Below, piece by piece: positions 23,701 through 41,253 of a stretch of 64,000 bases of DNA. The notes under the pieces were generated by a model, which did not search any database, was not told where the DNA came from, and saw nothing but the letters and a program-made list of their open reading frames with translations. This DNA comes from Epiperipatus broadwayi (lineage: Eukaryota > Onychophora > Udeonychophora > Euonychophora > Peripatidae): the NCBI GenBank assembly GCA_028023455.1, contig JAQFVV010012423.1, forward strand, positions 3,397,753 through 3,461,752, in the 5' to 3' direction. The position numbers and the translations under genes are program-made. The first letter of the stretch is position 1. Every line of letters begins with the position of its first letter.

Positions 23701-25384
23701 TAGTGACTCAATCGTGAAATTGAATGATAGTGTTTTTTTAAATATATATATCATATTTATTATGCATCCTGAAACTTTATTCAACTGATATCAATTCAGC
23801 TTGCTATTCAACCTGCCAACACAATCATATCGACCAGCTGATTAAACAACTCTAAAATATTACATTAACACATGTACAAAATTTGAAAAAAAAAATCCAT
23901 TCAATAGACATATATTAAAAATCAATTTTTGTATTTGATCCAATCAAACAAACAAACAAAATTGTTAAGTTAAATTAAAGTGCTTTTTTTTTTAAAAAAA
24001 AAAAAACTTTTTAAAGAGATTACACAATCATTTTTTGAAAGATACAATTGACTTAACACATTATTTAATTTAATGTTTTTTTATTTATTAAGTAAGAATT
24101 TAAATGTTTTATCATTAGTTAATAAAAATACATTTTATTGCTGTTATTTTTAAATTATTTTATGTCCTAACATTATTATTAATTAGCATTAATTTTAATT
24201 AATTCTTTATTTCACATGCTACACTTTTTTAAATATAATTTAGATTTTTTTATGAAGGAACTTATTTTAAAATCTAAAATAAAATTTAACATTATGTTTT
24301 AATCTAAAATAAAATTTAACATTATGTTTTTTTGTGATTTTCCAAATAGTTTTATAAACATATTATTGGACAATACATTTTAAATACTTTTATTCTCTTT
24401 TGTGTAGCCATGTTTAATTGTTAGTCTCAACTGAATATTTGCAATTTTAAACTTTCAACATCATTATTTACAGCACTATTTTCATTCTGTGATATTTATT
24501 TTAATGTTATCACACAAATCATTAGATTGTTTCTGTCAGCATCACTTATCATCCTGTATCTCATCAAGATCATATCTTTTATCATAAACTATTTTAAAAT
24601 GCTTTAGTAAAAGATAGATTATAATTTTAATAAAAATGGTATTATGTGAGAGACATTCATCCAATTTTTTTGCATAACAGATGCTTTATAATTTAAGAGT
24701 TATAATTCCTTCTTTCTTTGTTTTATATTTATGATAATTTATTGTTAATTGCATTATTTTTGGCATATTACAATATAGATGCGCTTGTTCTATTTTAATA
24801 TTACATATCCTATTTTTATCAATTAATTAAATAAAAAAGTGGCCAATAGTGCCTAGTTGCCATCTTCAATATTATTTATGGTAACATTGGTCATATAATA
24901 ATTTTATCAATTGTTTGGGTTCTATTTGAGTATTGTAATCATTTGACTGTGCATCTCCATTGATATTTGTCTAATTCATATTTTCCACTTTTGTAAAAGT
25001 ATGAGTACTTTTTCCAGATATTTAAAAAAAACTATCATCACCAATATTTTGTGCAAATTTTACTTTAAAAGTGTCCCCATATTATGTATTTTCTGCTTTT
25101 ATTTCTTGGTTTATTTGGTAAATATTTTATTTTACATTGAAAGACAAAATTTTTATAAACATTAGAAAAATATAAAATTAATAAATAAATAAAAATTAAA
25201 ATTATTTCAGAATATAAGCATACTATAACTTTGCATAAATAAGCACAAGAAGTGAGTGATATCATTTGAAGGTTTTTTAAATATTATACAGTGCATTATT
25301 AAGCAAGATAATTTTTTCTTGTTAATATTATATATAACATGTATGAAGATTAGTACAATATTGTGTATTTTAAATGAAAAACTT
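20761..25384. other. Gene-free AT-rich block, unassigned
   Basis: About 4.6 kb without a convincing gene. Small ORFs (23307-23555 plus, 82 codons; 25065-25265 minus) have no recognisable motif. A fragment resembling family F (TTTAGAACAAAATGTGCATTTTTAGGGTCATT) lies near 22640. A perfect 30-bp tandem duplication (TCTAAAATAAAATTTAACAT core) lies near 24270-24330. Confidence 0.5.
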
Positions 25385-25812
25385 CTCCATATATATTTTC
25401 AACTATTATCTATCTATTGCAAATTGAAGGTATCTCAAAATTCAATCCATGTACTCTGATCTTTGGCCTATCTTCTCCATAACAATCTCCCCCACTTCCT
25501 TATTTCATCCATACATCTCACAAGTGATTTCTTTCTAGAACTATTATAATCTCTTCAAATCCAGTTTGATTTCAACCATCTATTTAATATCATATCTTCT
25601 ATCAATATTTCCATCCCAATTCCACTTCAATCTTTTAATTCTTTCAACAATCCCAGTAAGACTTGTTTGTTCTCTCACCCATGTATTTTGTTTTTGATTG
25701 CTTTTTGTTACATTTAATGTGCATATCCTCATACTTCTTTGAGTGGTCTGAAGCTTCTATATTGCCTTTTTTAAATGTTCAAGTTTTAAATCCATAAATA
25801 AAACCTGATTAA
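25385..25812 (-). pseudogene. 5'-truncated RTE LINE copy
   Basis: Aligns with 6750-7170 of the main LINE: CTTTGAGTGGTCTGAAGCTTCTATATTGCC near 25737 matches CTTTGAGTGGTCTGAAGTCTCTGTATTGCT near 7094, and CAATTCCACTTCAATCTTTTAATTCTTTCAA near 25617 also matches. Only the C-terminal coding part and 3' end remain, as expected after incomplete reverse transcription. A short (AT)n lies at its 3' end near 25389. Confidence 0.85.
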
Positions 25813-25822
25813 TATATATATA

Positions 25823-25982
25823 GGGGATTTGAACTCAGATTTTCAAGCACCTATCAACTATCCACACACTATCATATACAACTAATACACATGCCCACAC
25901 CCATAAAGAAAAGATAAATAGTCACCAATATACGTCTTTCAGGCTAAACCAGCACTCATCATTTGGTTCAGATTATCATATT

Positions 25983-26039
<57 letters not shown>

Positions 26040-26680
26040 AATATATATTGGGTTCATCCTGTTAACCAGACTTTAATATCAATACTGACATTTCAACTTG
26101 ATCACACAAGCCATCCACAGGTTATAAAAGGTAGAAAGATGGTTGTGAGTGTACAATCACTGGTTTGAATGTTTTATTCAAACCAGTGATTGTAGCTCTC
26201 TACTGTCTTTCTACCTGTTTATAACTCTGTGATATATATATATCAATATATCAGTGTATTGATATATAAAAGTTTATATACGGATGAATCCATAAAATAT
26301 ATATTTATATATATTTAACCCGTGCAAATCTTCGTTTTAACATATATATATATATAAAATCAGTGCTCAGTTTATATTAAGATAGCAAATCTTCATACTT
26401 TAATGGACAGGCTTCAATCTACTCCAATCTCTAACTTTTCACCATCCATATCATTGAAAATCTGATGTTGAAAACCCAAATCCCATGCTGATGCCAATGC
26501 TATTGCCATGCCCATGTCGACCTGAAGTCACTCTTATGAGTGCTGGTTTAGCATAAAATACATATATTGGTGATTATTTATCTTTTCTACATGTGTGTGG
26601 TTATGTGTATCAGTTGTATGAAATAGTGTGAATAGTTGAAGGGTGCTTGAAAATATGAGTTCAAAACCCCTATTATTACA
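25823..26680. mobile_element. Foldback element of family F with nested insertions
   Basis: The left arm begins GGGGATTTGAACTCAGATTTTCAAGC (25822) and the right arm ends GAAAATATGAGTTCAAAACCCC. The central part includes (AT)n tracts (25987-26047) and a second hairpin at 26116-26231 that other family members lack. The piece from about 26356 (AATCAGTGCTCAGTTTATATTAAGATAGCAAATCTTC) matches the inner arm of the 17985-18690 copy. Confidence 0.8.
26116..26231. repeat. Nested perfect-core hairpin
   Basis: CAATCACTGGTTTGAAT (26154-26170) and ATTCAAACCAGTGATTG are perfect reverse complements around a short TGTTTT-like loop. Flanking bases continue the pairing imperfectly (GGTTATAAAAGGTAGAAAGA with TCTTTCTACCTGTTTATAAC). 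It is either a small MITE or an inverted duplication. Confidence 0.75.
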
Positions 26681-26719
26681 ATTGGGCTCTCAGGTTTGTA
26701 AAGAGTGCCTGGTTTTAAT

Positions 26720-26775
26720 TATATATATATATATATATATTGAACTAATTATATATATATATATATATATTGAAC
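26720..26775. repeat. Tandem duplication of (AT)n plus TTGAACT
   Basis: AATTATATATATATATATAT followed by ATTGAACT occurs twice in a row. Confidence 0.85.
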
Positions 26776-28731
26776 TGGATTGCTTTCCGATTCAATGGTT
26801 TTATTACTAATGTTAAAATTTCTTATTATTATTTAATAAAAAAAAAATAAGTAATTGTATTAAAACATACACTCTGTTATATTTAAATAGGGCATTTATT
26901 TTTTGTTTATAGAATTCATTTATATTTAAAATAGTTTACTTTCACTACTTTGTTTATAAAATTGATTTAAAAATACTTTACTTTCACCGACTGTTTTAAT
27001 CAATTTAATTAAAAACAGGCAAGCTTGCTAATTATATATTCCTGTTGCTTTTATTTTTAATCATTTAAAGTGAATTCTAAAAGTCTAAAAGCAGAGATTT
27101 AGTTTTGTATTTGTTATTTTGGATACAATAACCCCTGGTTGGAATTCTTAAATTGGATTGAGTGGGAAATTAATGTTTGCCCTGACTGAGGTTTAGAATT
27201 TGTCAATAAGGAAGGTTTATCGCAGGAAATGTAACGAGGTAACTATAGCCCGCCAGAAAGGAGGTAGTGGCTATTATTCTAGAGATTAAAACAAGGTTTC
27301 TTGTTAGAAGAGGAGCAAGGAGCTGTTTTAAAATGCTTAGTTCAACTTTTTATTAATCACAATTTGAACATTTAAGAGATTTTTGAAATTTGCTTTCATG
27401 ATGTCAAAAAACACTGCTATTCGCATTGGAAACCTAAAGATGCAGTGCTAATTTAAACAAGGATAAGCCTTGGGCTCCAGGCTGTTCTTCAGTCATGCCA
27501 TAAAACTCTGACATAGCAGGATTTCTAATTTGCCTTGACACTTGCCTTTGTCATTAAGAGAAATCGCCTGAAAAATGAACTATTATCAAAAGTGTGCACT
27601 GTCACGAAATCACTAGAACACTGCTTACCATAAGCTAAACTTTTTCTTATTCTAGCCAGGGTAAATAAATTGTATTTAATTAAATCTCCACTCAATCTAA
27701 TGATAAGTATGTTTTAAAATGGTATTAATTATTTTTAATTATTCATTATCTGTATGTACTTTTTCTAGTATTTAAAGTGTGTCTTGGAATCTTAGTTTTA
27801 AGATTCCAAGTTTGTTTGCAATTTTCATTTATCAGGGGATGCATTAGGAGATTGTATTTTATATGTTTAATATATACCTGATTATTTCATTAACTGTTAC
27901 AAAACACATTGGAAGTTTTCATAGTCTTTATTTATTCACCTGCCCTTAGTTGTAAAATAAAGACTCTTTAAGCAAGTTTCATTTGCACTTTTTGTGCAAA
28001 CAACAAAATCTTTTTGCTGGCTATTCGTAAAGTTAGTTCTTCAGGTTGGCTGAAAGTAGACATTTCTTTCTAGATTATGTAAGATCATAATCAAATATCT
28101 TTTGCTGTCCTTTATGTGAGATCAACCATGTTTACTTTGAATATAGTATTACACGAAGCAGTCCTGCACCATTTTAATGACAGTCATTAGAATACTACTC
28201 CTCAAACATCCATGCTGGTTTCATTGATTTCCGGTGGGACAGTAACTGTTATTATCTCTGATTCAGGAAGCTAGAGTTGTTGTTTGTTTTTGTAATTTTA
28301 CAACTGGCCAGCAAGAAGATATTATCCTAACCATTTCTCATATTTTATATGAGAGAAGATTGCTGCCAAAATGTTTAATGCCTTCATGTTTGTCGTACTC
28401 TTGTGCATTCTCTGGTAAATATGCATATGTTAATATAAGCCACTTTTGTATTCGTGGCTCAATGTCTTTACTTTATGGTCCAACTTTTAATAAAATTAAT
28501 AAATTGTTTAAATTTATTTGGCTGATGTTTGTCTTCGTGATTTTATTCTCAACTATCTAAACAATATTTAAGATATCTTGTTTTTTCCTGAGTTTAGTCC
28601 GGCACACTCAGGTTCGCATATCCTGTCCACCCTTAAAATAAATGTCTAGTTCCGATTTTTGGACTAGTGGCACCTCAGTGATCAGTATACGCGAATCTTA
28701 AAAGCTTTCTCCCGTTACAATATATAAATAT
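26776..28731. other. Unassigned block of higher sequence complexity
   Basis: About 2 kb with fewer AT runs than its surroundings. GATTGAGTGGGAAATTAAT (27159) and ATTAAATCTCCACTCAATCTAATG (27679) are near inverted and could be terminal repeats of a 550-bp DNA element. CCTGAGTTTAGTCCGGCACACTCAGG near 28587 can form a hairpin and is followed by a B-box-like GGTTCGCATATCC. An ORF at 28360-28560 is not recognisable. No host exon could be supported. Confidence 0.35.
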
Positions 28732-29286
28732 ACTGAGTGTAATAATGTTCAAAGCTAAATGCATTTTTAAGTACTCATTAAAAACCAGTCAACACTTAGA
28801 CAATACCAATATCAATAACAATCAACAATTTCCAAACTGTTGTTAAGGCAACCTCCTTTTAACAATAAAGATCTACATATATTAATTTTTAATGATTACT
28901 TAGCCTTGGACATTATTACCCTTATTATTTAAGAAATACTTTGGGTGTTATTTGAAATTTATAATTGCAGTTTGTAATGTTATAATTGACTGTTTATTAG
29001 TCTGCATTCAGAATAGGTTTTATTTATCTGTTTAAATATGTTTATTTAAACTTTTTTGTATCGATTATTTCAATCTCTGTGGTCAAGCTACCATCTTTAG
29101 TATTTATATAAGTATATTAGACCATTAATAGAGGTAGGTTCTATCCTTACTGGTAAAAGGAGTTTGCCTTGACAGCAGTTTGGAAATTGTTGATTGTTAT
29201 TGATATTGGGATTGTTTAAGTGTTGACTGGTTTTTAATGAGTACTTATAAACGCATTTAGCCCTGAACATTATTACACTCATTATA
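28732..29286. mobile_element. Foldback element, arms of about 160 bp (family G)
   Basis: The left arm starts GAGTGTAATAATGTTCAAAGCTAAATGC (28735). The right arm ends GCATTTAGCCCTGAACATTATTACACTC (29280). The arms continue in register through AACAATTTCCAAACTGTTG and its inverse and AAGGCAACCTCCTTTTAAC. A loop of about 230 bp separates them. (TA)-rich bases lie at both ends. A diverged relative is at 11030-11720. No ORF is encoded. Confidence 0.8.
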
Positions 29287-29296
29287 TATATATATA

Positions 29297-29327
<31 letters not shown>

Positions 29328-29328
29328 T
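29283..29328. repeat. (AT)n (GT)n (GA)n compound microsatellite
   Basis: ATATATATAT then GTGTGTGTGTG then AGAGAGAGAG directly after the family G element. Confidence 0.95.
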
Positions 29329-29911
29329 TACTTATAGTAATTTTTAATTAAATATAAGACCATAATGTTGTCAAAAATATTACAAACTTTTAATCGATCG
29401 AATTATTAATCAAATACTAGACACCTTTGATATTATGTAATTTAATTGTATACAAACTAGTATTTCTATTTATTTAAAATTCGATTGATTAAAAGTTTAT
29501 ATATGTAAATATACTTTAATAACTTACAAAAAAGACATTTATATTAAAGACTATAATCGAAATTGCACATTTTATTGTACCATTTTTTACATGATTCTAG
29601 TGCGATGCATATTTGGAATTCTGACAAAATGAATTTTAGATGTTAAAATGATTGTAAATCAATTATGCCTTAAAATTGAAATAAAAAATTAAATAATAGC
29701 ACCTGCAATAATATTTTGGCTTATTTATATTTACTCTTTGTCTGTATCTGAACTACTGATTATTTTAAATCTAATCAGCAGAAGAAAAGTTACTTTTTTT
29801 TTTATTTTGTTGTAATAAAAATATTGTAATTTAAGTGACACAGCTGATTTACTTACATAAATTGCTGAAACTTTTGTTTATGTAATACCAGTGTAATATG
29901 ATATCTATTTG
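29329..29911. other. No gene seen; AT-rich spacer
   Basis: No ORF, repeat or RNA signal recognised. Confidence 0.45.
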
Positions 29912-30290
<379 letters not shown>

Positions 30291-30299
30291 TATTTATAT

Positions 30300-32411
30300 A
30301 TATAATTTTAAAGTTAGTTGTTCTGTGAAAAGATTTACACATTTATAATTTTGGCTTGCGAAATTGCTAAGAAAATAAAATTTGTTATAATTTTGATAAA
30401 TATAATTTTATAAAGTAGAAACAAAACAATATACAATTTCTCAAATAAAAGATGTAAAAGTTTTCTGAGACCAAACAGTAAATGTCAGTTCTATGAATTT
30501 ATTTGTAAAAAAGTATAAGTGATCTGTGAGACTTAAGTATATAATTTTAAATGAAAATCAATTCCTAATAAGTTTTAGAAATATATAGTAATTTCATATT
30601 ACATGATAATAGTACAAAAAAAGATTTATAAAATAATAAAATACTGTAATTATATTTCATGGATTGCAATTAATTATCAACTATATACAGAACTGTTACA
30701 TCGATATTAAATAACAATAATGTTATATCATCAGTATATTTCAAAACATTTGCAAAAAGATGTTTTATTTAAATTAATTTAGAATAATCAAAAATTATAA
30801 GCTTAAGCAAAATAATTTAATCTTGTAGAAGTTTTTCTCAGCCATTGCAGAACATTTATTGATGAAGTTGAACTTGGAAAAATGTGATTATATTATTCTA
30901 TATAAAATACATTTTGATGAAGCTGTTGTATATACTTTATAAAAATGTATGGAGAAAATATGATAAAAATTTGAATAAACTTCAGAGAAATACAAAAGAC
31001 TTAAATATAACACTTAAGAAAACAAATATTACACTAATTCTATACATGAAAATCTTGAATAAATCTAAATGGTGCACACAAAAATATACAACCTGTTCTC
31101 ATAATAGCAATTCCAGTGTTATTAGAAATAGTTATATCATCAGACATTTGATATATCACCTAAATTATAGTCAAAACATCAAACTGATAATTTGAACCTG
31201 AAGTTGACCTCAGAGCTAATTTGTTCTTGCATTTAATAATCTACCACTGAAATAACTATCATAATATAGTGTTACTTAATGAAAATCAAACTAATTATTG
31301 AGAGAACACAAACAGAATTGGATGCAGAATTTGACAAAAATAATCGCTTTAATATTTTTATAAATGTACACAAATGTACCACTCACACAAATACAATAAA
31401 ACATTAGAAGCAAGAGAATTAACATATTAATTTGAATATGCAATTTAAAAAGTAAAATATGGTGAGAACGAGGACATAAACAAATAAAAGGTACCTTAAA
31501 AGAAACAACTTGTATAAATAGATGTAGGTAAAATATATCATTAAAAAACAAAATAATTGTAAGTAGTCAAGTAAATGGACCCTATTGGATGTATAAAGAA
31601 AAATAAATGATATAAAATTTGATAAAAACCAAGGAGAACACTCTGGACAATGGTAGATATTTAGGGAGAAATCAGTTTAAGCATTGGGAGATATCTATGC
31701 TAAAGAAAAAGATTAAATGCATGCACATAAAATAAAAGCTAAATTATATTTTATTGTCAAAATTATATATTATTCTTACATAAAAAAAATATATAACATT
31801 AATTCAGATTCAAAAAAATATTGATAATAGCTTTAATAGATATTTTATAAAATAATCTGTTTCTCCTTTACGTTAATAAGTGAAGCATGCAATTTGTAAT
31901 AAATTTCCTGTCCTTCGAATTGTAGCAGTAAAAAAAAAAAACTTATAAAATATTAAATGATAGAGTTTTGTTATTTGATAGTCATTATTTCGGCTATGCA
32001 ATAAAATATTTGAGTAGAAAGTTTTTTAATAATTATATTAAAAAATTTAATATATAAAAAGACTCACAAAATCGATTACTCCTGTGTTTATGTGTAATTA
32101 TTCAGCACTAAAGTAAAATTAGAGCCGTTCCATTTTTTGTTTGTCTTACAGAACAAAAACAGAAATTGAAACAGAAAGAAAGGTAGAAGCAGCTGTTGTT
32201 AAAAAAACTTGTATCTGTATACATTTAAAAAAGATCAAATTGTTGATTCTTTTTTGTTAACAAGATTCATTATTTATAAATAAAAAAAATGGCATAAGTG
32301 TTTAATGTTTTGAAATCAACATACTCCAAGTTTCTAAATGCATTCACTACCAAACAGAAAAAAAAAGTTATTAAAATTGCAGTGATTACAAATAAATACT
32401 TATAAAATGAA
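30300..32411. other. No gene supported; AT-rich block
   Basis: ORFs at 30884-31195 (plus, 103 codons, lysine and isoleucine rich) and 31291-31551 (minus, 86 codons) show no domain, and neither composition nor context suggests a gene. Confidence 0.4.
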
Positions 32412-32519
32412 GCATTGGTGGTCGAGAATTCAGCGACAGCCGCTTTATAAGCAGTTGCCCCAGGTTAGCGGGTTCGCTTCCCGGCTGATGCTAGGACACA
32501 TGAGAAAAAAAAGAAAAAG
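32412..32519 (+). mobile_element. tRNA-derived SINE, family S1, copy 2
   Basis: A tRNA-like head folds well: acceptor GCATTGG with CTGATGC (two wobble pairs), D stem GTCG with CGAC, and T stem with loop TTCGCTT. A box lies at about 32416-32435 and B box GGTTCGCTTCC at 32471-32481. The tail CTAGGACACATGAGAAAAAAAAG is shared with the copy at 12264-12370. The anticodon stem has a mismatch and position 58 is C rather than A, so this is a SINE head and not a working tRNA. A long variable arm suggests a class II (Leu or Ser) ancestor. Confidence 0.7.
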
Positions 32520-33274
32520 TAATAAATAATTGTTAATGAATACATACACAGAAAAGATAGATTTTAAAAAAAGATTCCGCTTTATTACATCTTAGCTTGG
32601 TTTCGATAAATCATGAATATCATCGAAAACATGCTAGGCATATTTTAAAAAAATCGATATTTTTTGCGTATGTATTTACTAACAGTCGTTTATTACTTAG
32701 CGCAGACAAGAAGGAAATAATTTATGGTTTAATTATAAAATGAGTAATAAACTATAAACATGATTATTTCTGAGCACACAAAATCACAGTTAAAACATTT
32801 TTAAAAATCAACACAATAACTAACACTGATCTTAATCTTTTTAAGAAGGTCGTATAACTAACTTTCCATTTCAAAACCGCTGGATTTTTTAACAAAATGC
32901 ATGATTACATTAGTCATTAAATACTAAATGGACGTTTAAATAGTTTATCATGATCCTTTTCTAATTGACTGATATAATATCATTATTTTGTTATAATAAG
33001 ACTAGAAGGGCACAGGTAACTTCTGCCATAGGCATCCAACCTCTTGAGGCTTGCTCCACTTATTCTTCTCCATTATATGCATTACAAAAAAATCAACACA
33101 AATCTTTTGGCAAAACATTTTACTATAAATTAATAAGAGTCATTAATCACACAAGAGATTATCCATTAATGAATAATATTTAATTTTATTTACAACATTC
33201 TCATGCATTGTAGGGATTAGTTACTATCCACTTTTAACACCTTGTGGAGGGATCTAATCATAAACAATGACCAA
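32520..33274. other. No gene seen
   Basis: A 72-codon ORF (32965-33183) covers a less AT-rich patch near 33005-33075 (GGGCACAGGTAACTTCTGCC). No family recognised; it may be a repeat fragment. Confidence 0.4.
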
Positions 33275-33354
33275 AACAGGTGAAAAAAGTGATTCCCAAG
33301 ATGCATATTTTTTGCCGAACCAGCACTCATCAGTTGGTTCGAACACAGTCTCTA

Positions 33355-33357
<3 letters not shown>
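33275..33357. mobile_element. Fragment of foldback family F
   Basis: AACCAGCACTCATCAGTTGGTTCGAACACAG, preceded by AGATGCATATTTTTTGCC, matches the part of family F arms that reads CTAAACCAGCACTCATCATTTGGTTCAGA near 25950. Confidence 0.65.

Positions 33358-33447
<90 letters not shown>
33358..33447. repeat. (AT)n microsatellite
   Basis: Perfect dinucleotide array growing from the family F fragment, at the same place where the copy at 25823 has its (AT)n. Confidence 0.95.
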
Positions 33448-33451
<4 letters not shown>

Positions 33452-33696
33452 CTACAGTTTAATTGATGTGTCAAACATCCTTCCCTTACATGTTTAATAC
33501 AAATCACTTGAAAAAGATAAAGAGCATGATAGTGCAATTAATGGAAAATATGTAAGATCATGATCCTATACACATTTTTGGATATTGGACATAAAATGAG
33601 TTGTATAAAAAGCATTCAGATAATGAAATATGTTCAAAAATTATAAGAAAAAAAATGTTATGAAACTTTATATATTCAAAAAAATTTAAACGATAC

Positions 33697-34415
33697 CTTA
33701 ACAAGCTTTAATCTATAAGTGTCAAAAAAGAAAATATTTAAAATCTCTATCCGTAAAAACCCCATCCTCAGACTGATCATTTTTGAACTTTTGGCTTACC
33801 TCGGTGAGGGGCTAGGGCTTCAGACACTAGATCTAAAATACCAACTCAAAAGCCAGCACTTATCTAATACATTACTATTAATTTAAAAATCTGAACATTT
33901 TCAGACATGTAAATGTCTTTAAATCCAGCTATTAAACCCAAATAGCTATATGGGCCTGAAAATAGTTCATTTTCATCATACATTAATATATGCAGCAATA
34001 TAACATCATCAAAAGCATCATGGGTAATGTAATAATAATAAATACAACAAGTCACTAATTGTGTAACTTGCTTTAAGCTTGTAATACAGATATTCACTAC
34101 AGAGAACATATCAATAGTTCAACAAGCTTTGATTTATAAGTGCTGAAAGAGAACATATTTAAAATCTCTATTCACAAAACGTCCATCCTCAGATCAGTTG
34201 GTTTCAAACTTTTGGCTCACCTCAGTGAGGAGCTAGAACTTCAGACACTATATCTAAAATACCAACTGATAACCCAGCACTTATCTAATACATTACTATT
34301 AATTTGAAAATCTGAAATTTTTCAGAGATGCAAATGTCTTTAAATCAAGCAATTCAAACCGAATTGCTATATGGGACTGAAAATAGTTCAGTTTCACCAT
34401 AACATTTAAACTAAT
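33697..34415 (+). repeat. Tandem pair of 410-bp family, subfamily B
   Basis: CAAGCTTTAATCTATAAGTG at 33702 and CAAGCTTTGATTTATAAGTG at 34123 mark two units with a 421-bp period. Both include CCATCCTCAGA, CTCAGTGAGG or CTCGGTGAGG, TATATGGG(C/A)CTGAAAATAGTTCA and end near ACCATAA. The second unit lacks the GCAATATAACATC end present in the first. Confidence 0.8.
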
Positions 34416-34861
34416 AAAAATAATAAACAATTTAAAATATGATAAACTGAAACTGATTAAGTGAATATAATAAAGATAATTTAAAAATAGTGTGTTAATG
34501 ATAACATGATTTTAGATTTCTGTTTTTCCTTTTATACACATGTGTGTTCTATTTTTTTACTGCATAATTATCACATAGTATAAGTTAATAACAAAATTGA
34601 AGTATTAGAGCAGGATTTTTAATATTAGTATAATTTTAACCTCCTAATTGACTTTTATTAATCAGGATATCCAAGAATAGTGTTTTAGCATGTGACATAT
34701 AGACTGATAATTAACACACAAATCTAATTGTATTAACTTTATTTAAGTACTAAATAAACCATTCATTTTACTTTAAGTAATAAATATTGTTAATTTAATT
34801 AAATCAGACATATTTTATTTAAAATAAACACTCCTTTCACCCAATTTCTGAATTCCTTAAG

Positions 34862-35388
34862 ATTGTTATTAAAAGTACCTAATTCTCCAAACAGTAATGC
34901 CACCAAATGCAAGACTTTGTAATCAAGGGTGTGGAAAGGTTTCTATTTACTCATCTAACATCCCCAAACTCGTTTCTAGCTTGTGGTTTCATCAGACAGA
35001 AGAATTGGATTGAGAGCACTGCACCAAGATCTTAGGAAATAATGCAACCCTCCAGCATTCACCCTTTATCTATTTCATTAACTATAAAGATCGAAACCTA
35101 AAATGAAACCACTATAATGTTTCCAACCCAAGATCATTCATTTGTATACATCTGAATTCATTTCAGCATTTATACACTTTAGTGTTTTTGGTATTTGAGA
35201 AACCATAGTCACCATTATTCTATGGGCAATATAGGTATAATACTATCAAAATTAGTCTGGCGATGTTAGATGAGTAGGCACTAAATAGGGATTTTTATAC
35301 ACAAATTTTCCACATCCATTAATTTTAAAAGCTTGCTCTTGATGGCTCTACTTTATAGAGAGATTTGTACTCTTATTAATAGCATGTT
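34862..35388. mobile_element. Foldback element, arms of about 110-130 bp (family H)
   Basis: ACTCATCTAACATC at 34949-34962 pairs with GATGTTAGATGAGT at 35262-35275. Outward pairing continues through GGTGTGGAAA (34928) with TTTTCCACATCC (35306) and on to a GTTATTAAAAGTACC / AGTACT...TTAATAGC pair. The loop of about 290 bp is less AT-rich (CACTGCACCAAGATC, AACCCTCCAGCATTCACCC) and has no ORF. A non-autonomous DNA transposon is the simplest reading. Confidence 0.75.
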
Positions 35389-36027
35389 TCAGCATATGAA
35401 ATGGTGATTCTGTGAATATTGTTATTATTTAATGTACCTTTTTTTAAAATATATTACTTATAATAGTCTCTTTTTAAACTTTCAAATCTTCCAATATACG
35501 CAAGCACTCACATGCATATATACTTGATATAACTAATAGTTTAAAAACAAAGAAGTTAAATTTTATCTACTAAAATTTATTTAAGGCGAAACATATTACA
35601 AACTAATTATCTTTGAGCTTAATGTTTTAACTTAAAACAAATATTACTTGAATTACTAATACTTTATGAGATATTATTTTAAATGCATCTTATTTTGATC
35701 ACTAACATACCTAAATCATAATTTACAATTAACAACAATTACTTTATATACTGTAATGACATACTAATCTAATTCTATAATTAGATTTAAACTATCATAT
35801 TTTGACTTTTAAGCAAAATATTAAACAGGTTAATTGGCATTACTAAAAAAAATTATTATCCAAGCAAATTTAATACACTATTTTCTTAATAAATTAGGAC
35901 ACATAATTAAGGTTTTATGTAGCTTAACAACAATGAAATTTGCTTATTATAGAGTTATGTATATTTAAGGGAAAAAATAAACTATTACAAATTATGTTTA
36001 ATGCTTATGGGCTAAATATATGGTTAC

Positions 36028-36029
<2 letters not shown>
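35389..36029. other. No gene seen; AT-rich spacer
   Basis: No ORF, repeat or RNA signal recognised. Confidence 0.45.
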
Positions 36030-36117
<88 letters not shown>

Positions 36118-36118
36118 T
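36030..36118. repeat. (AT)n microsatellite
   Basis: Dinucleotide array with a single phase change near 36094. Confidence 0.95.

Positions 36119-41253
<5,135 letters not shown>

Noticed and set aside
28587-28640. SINE or tRNA at the B-box-like GGTTCGCATATCC
   Set aside because: No A box at the right distance and no second copy in the window.
30884-31195. 103-codon ORF as a host exon
   Set aside because: Lysine, isoleucine and asparagine composition is what AT-rich noise gives; no motif or splice sites that stand out.
32412-32492. Functional tRNA gene
   Set aside because: The fold is good, but the anticodon stem has a mismatch, position 58 is not A, and the shared A-rich tail with 12264-12370 shows a SINE.
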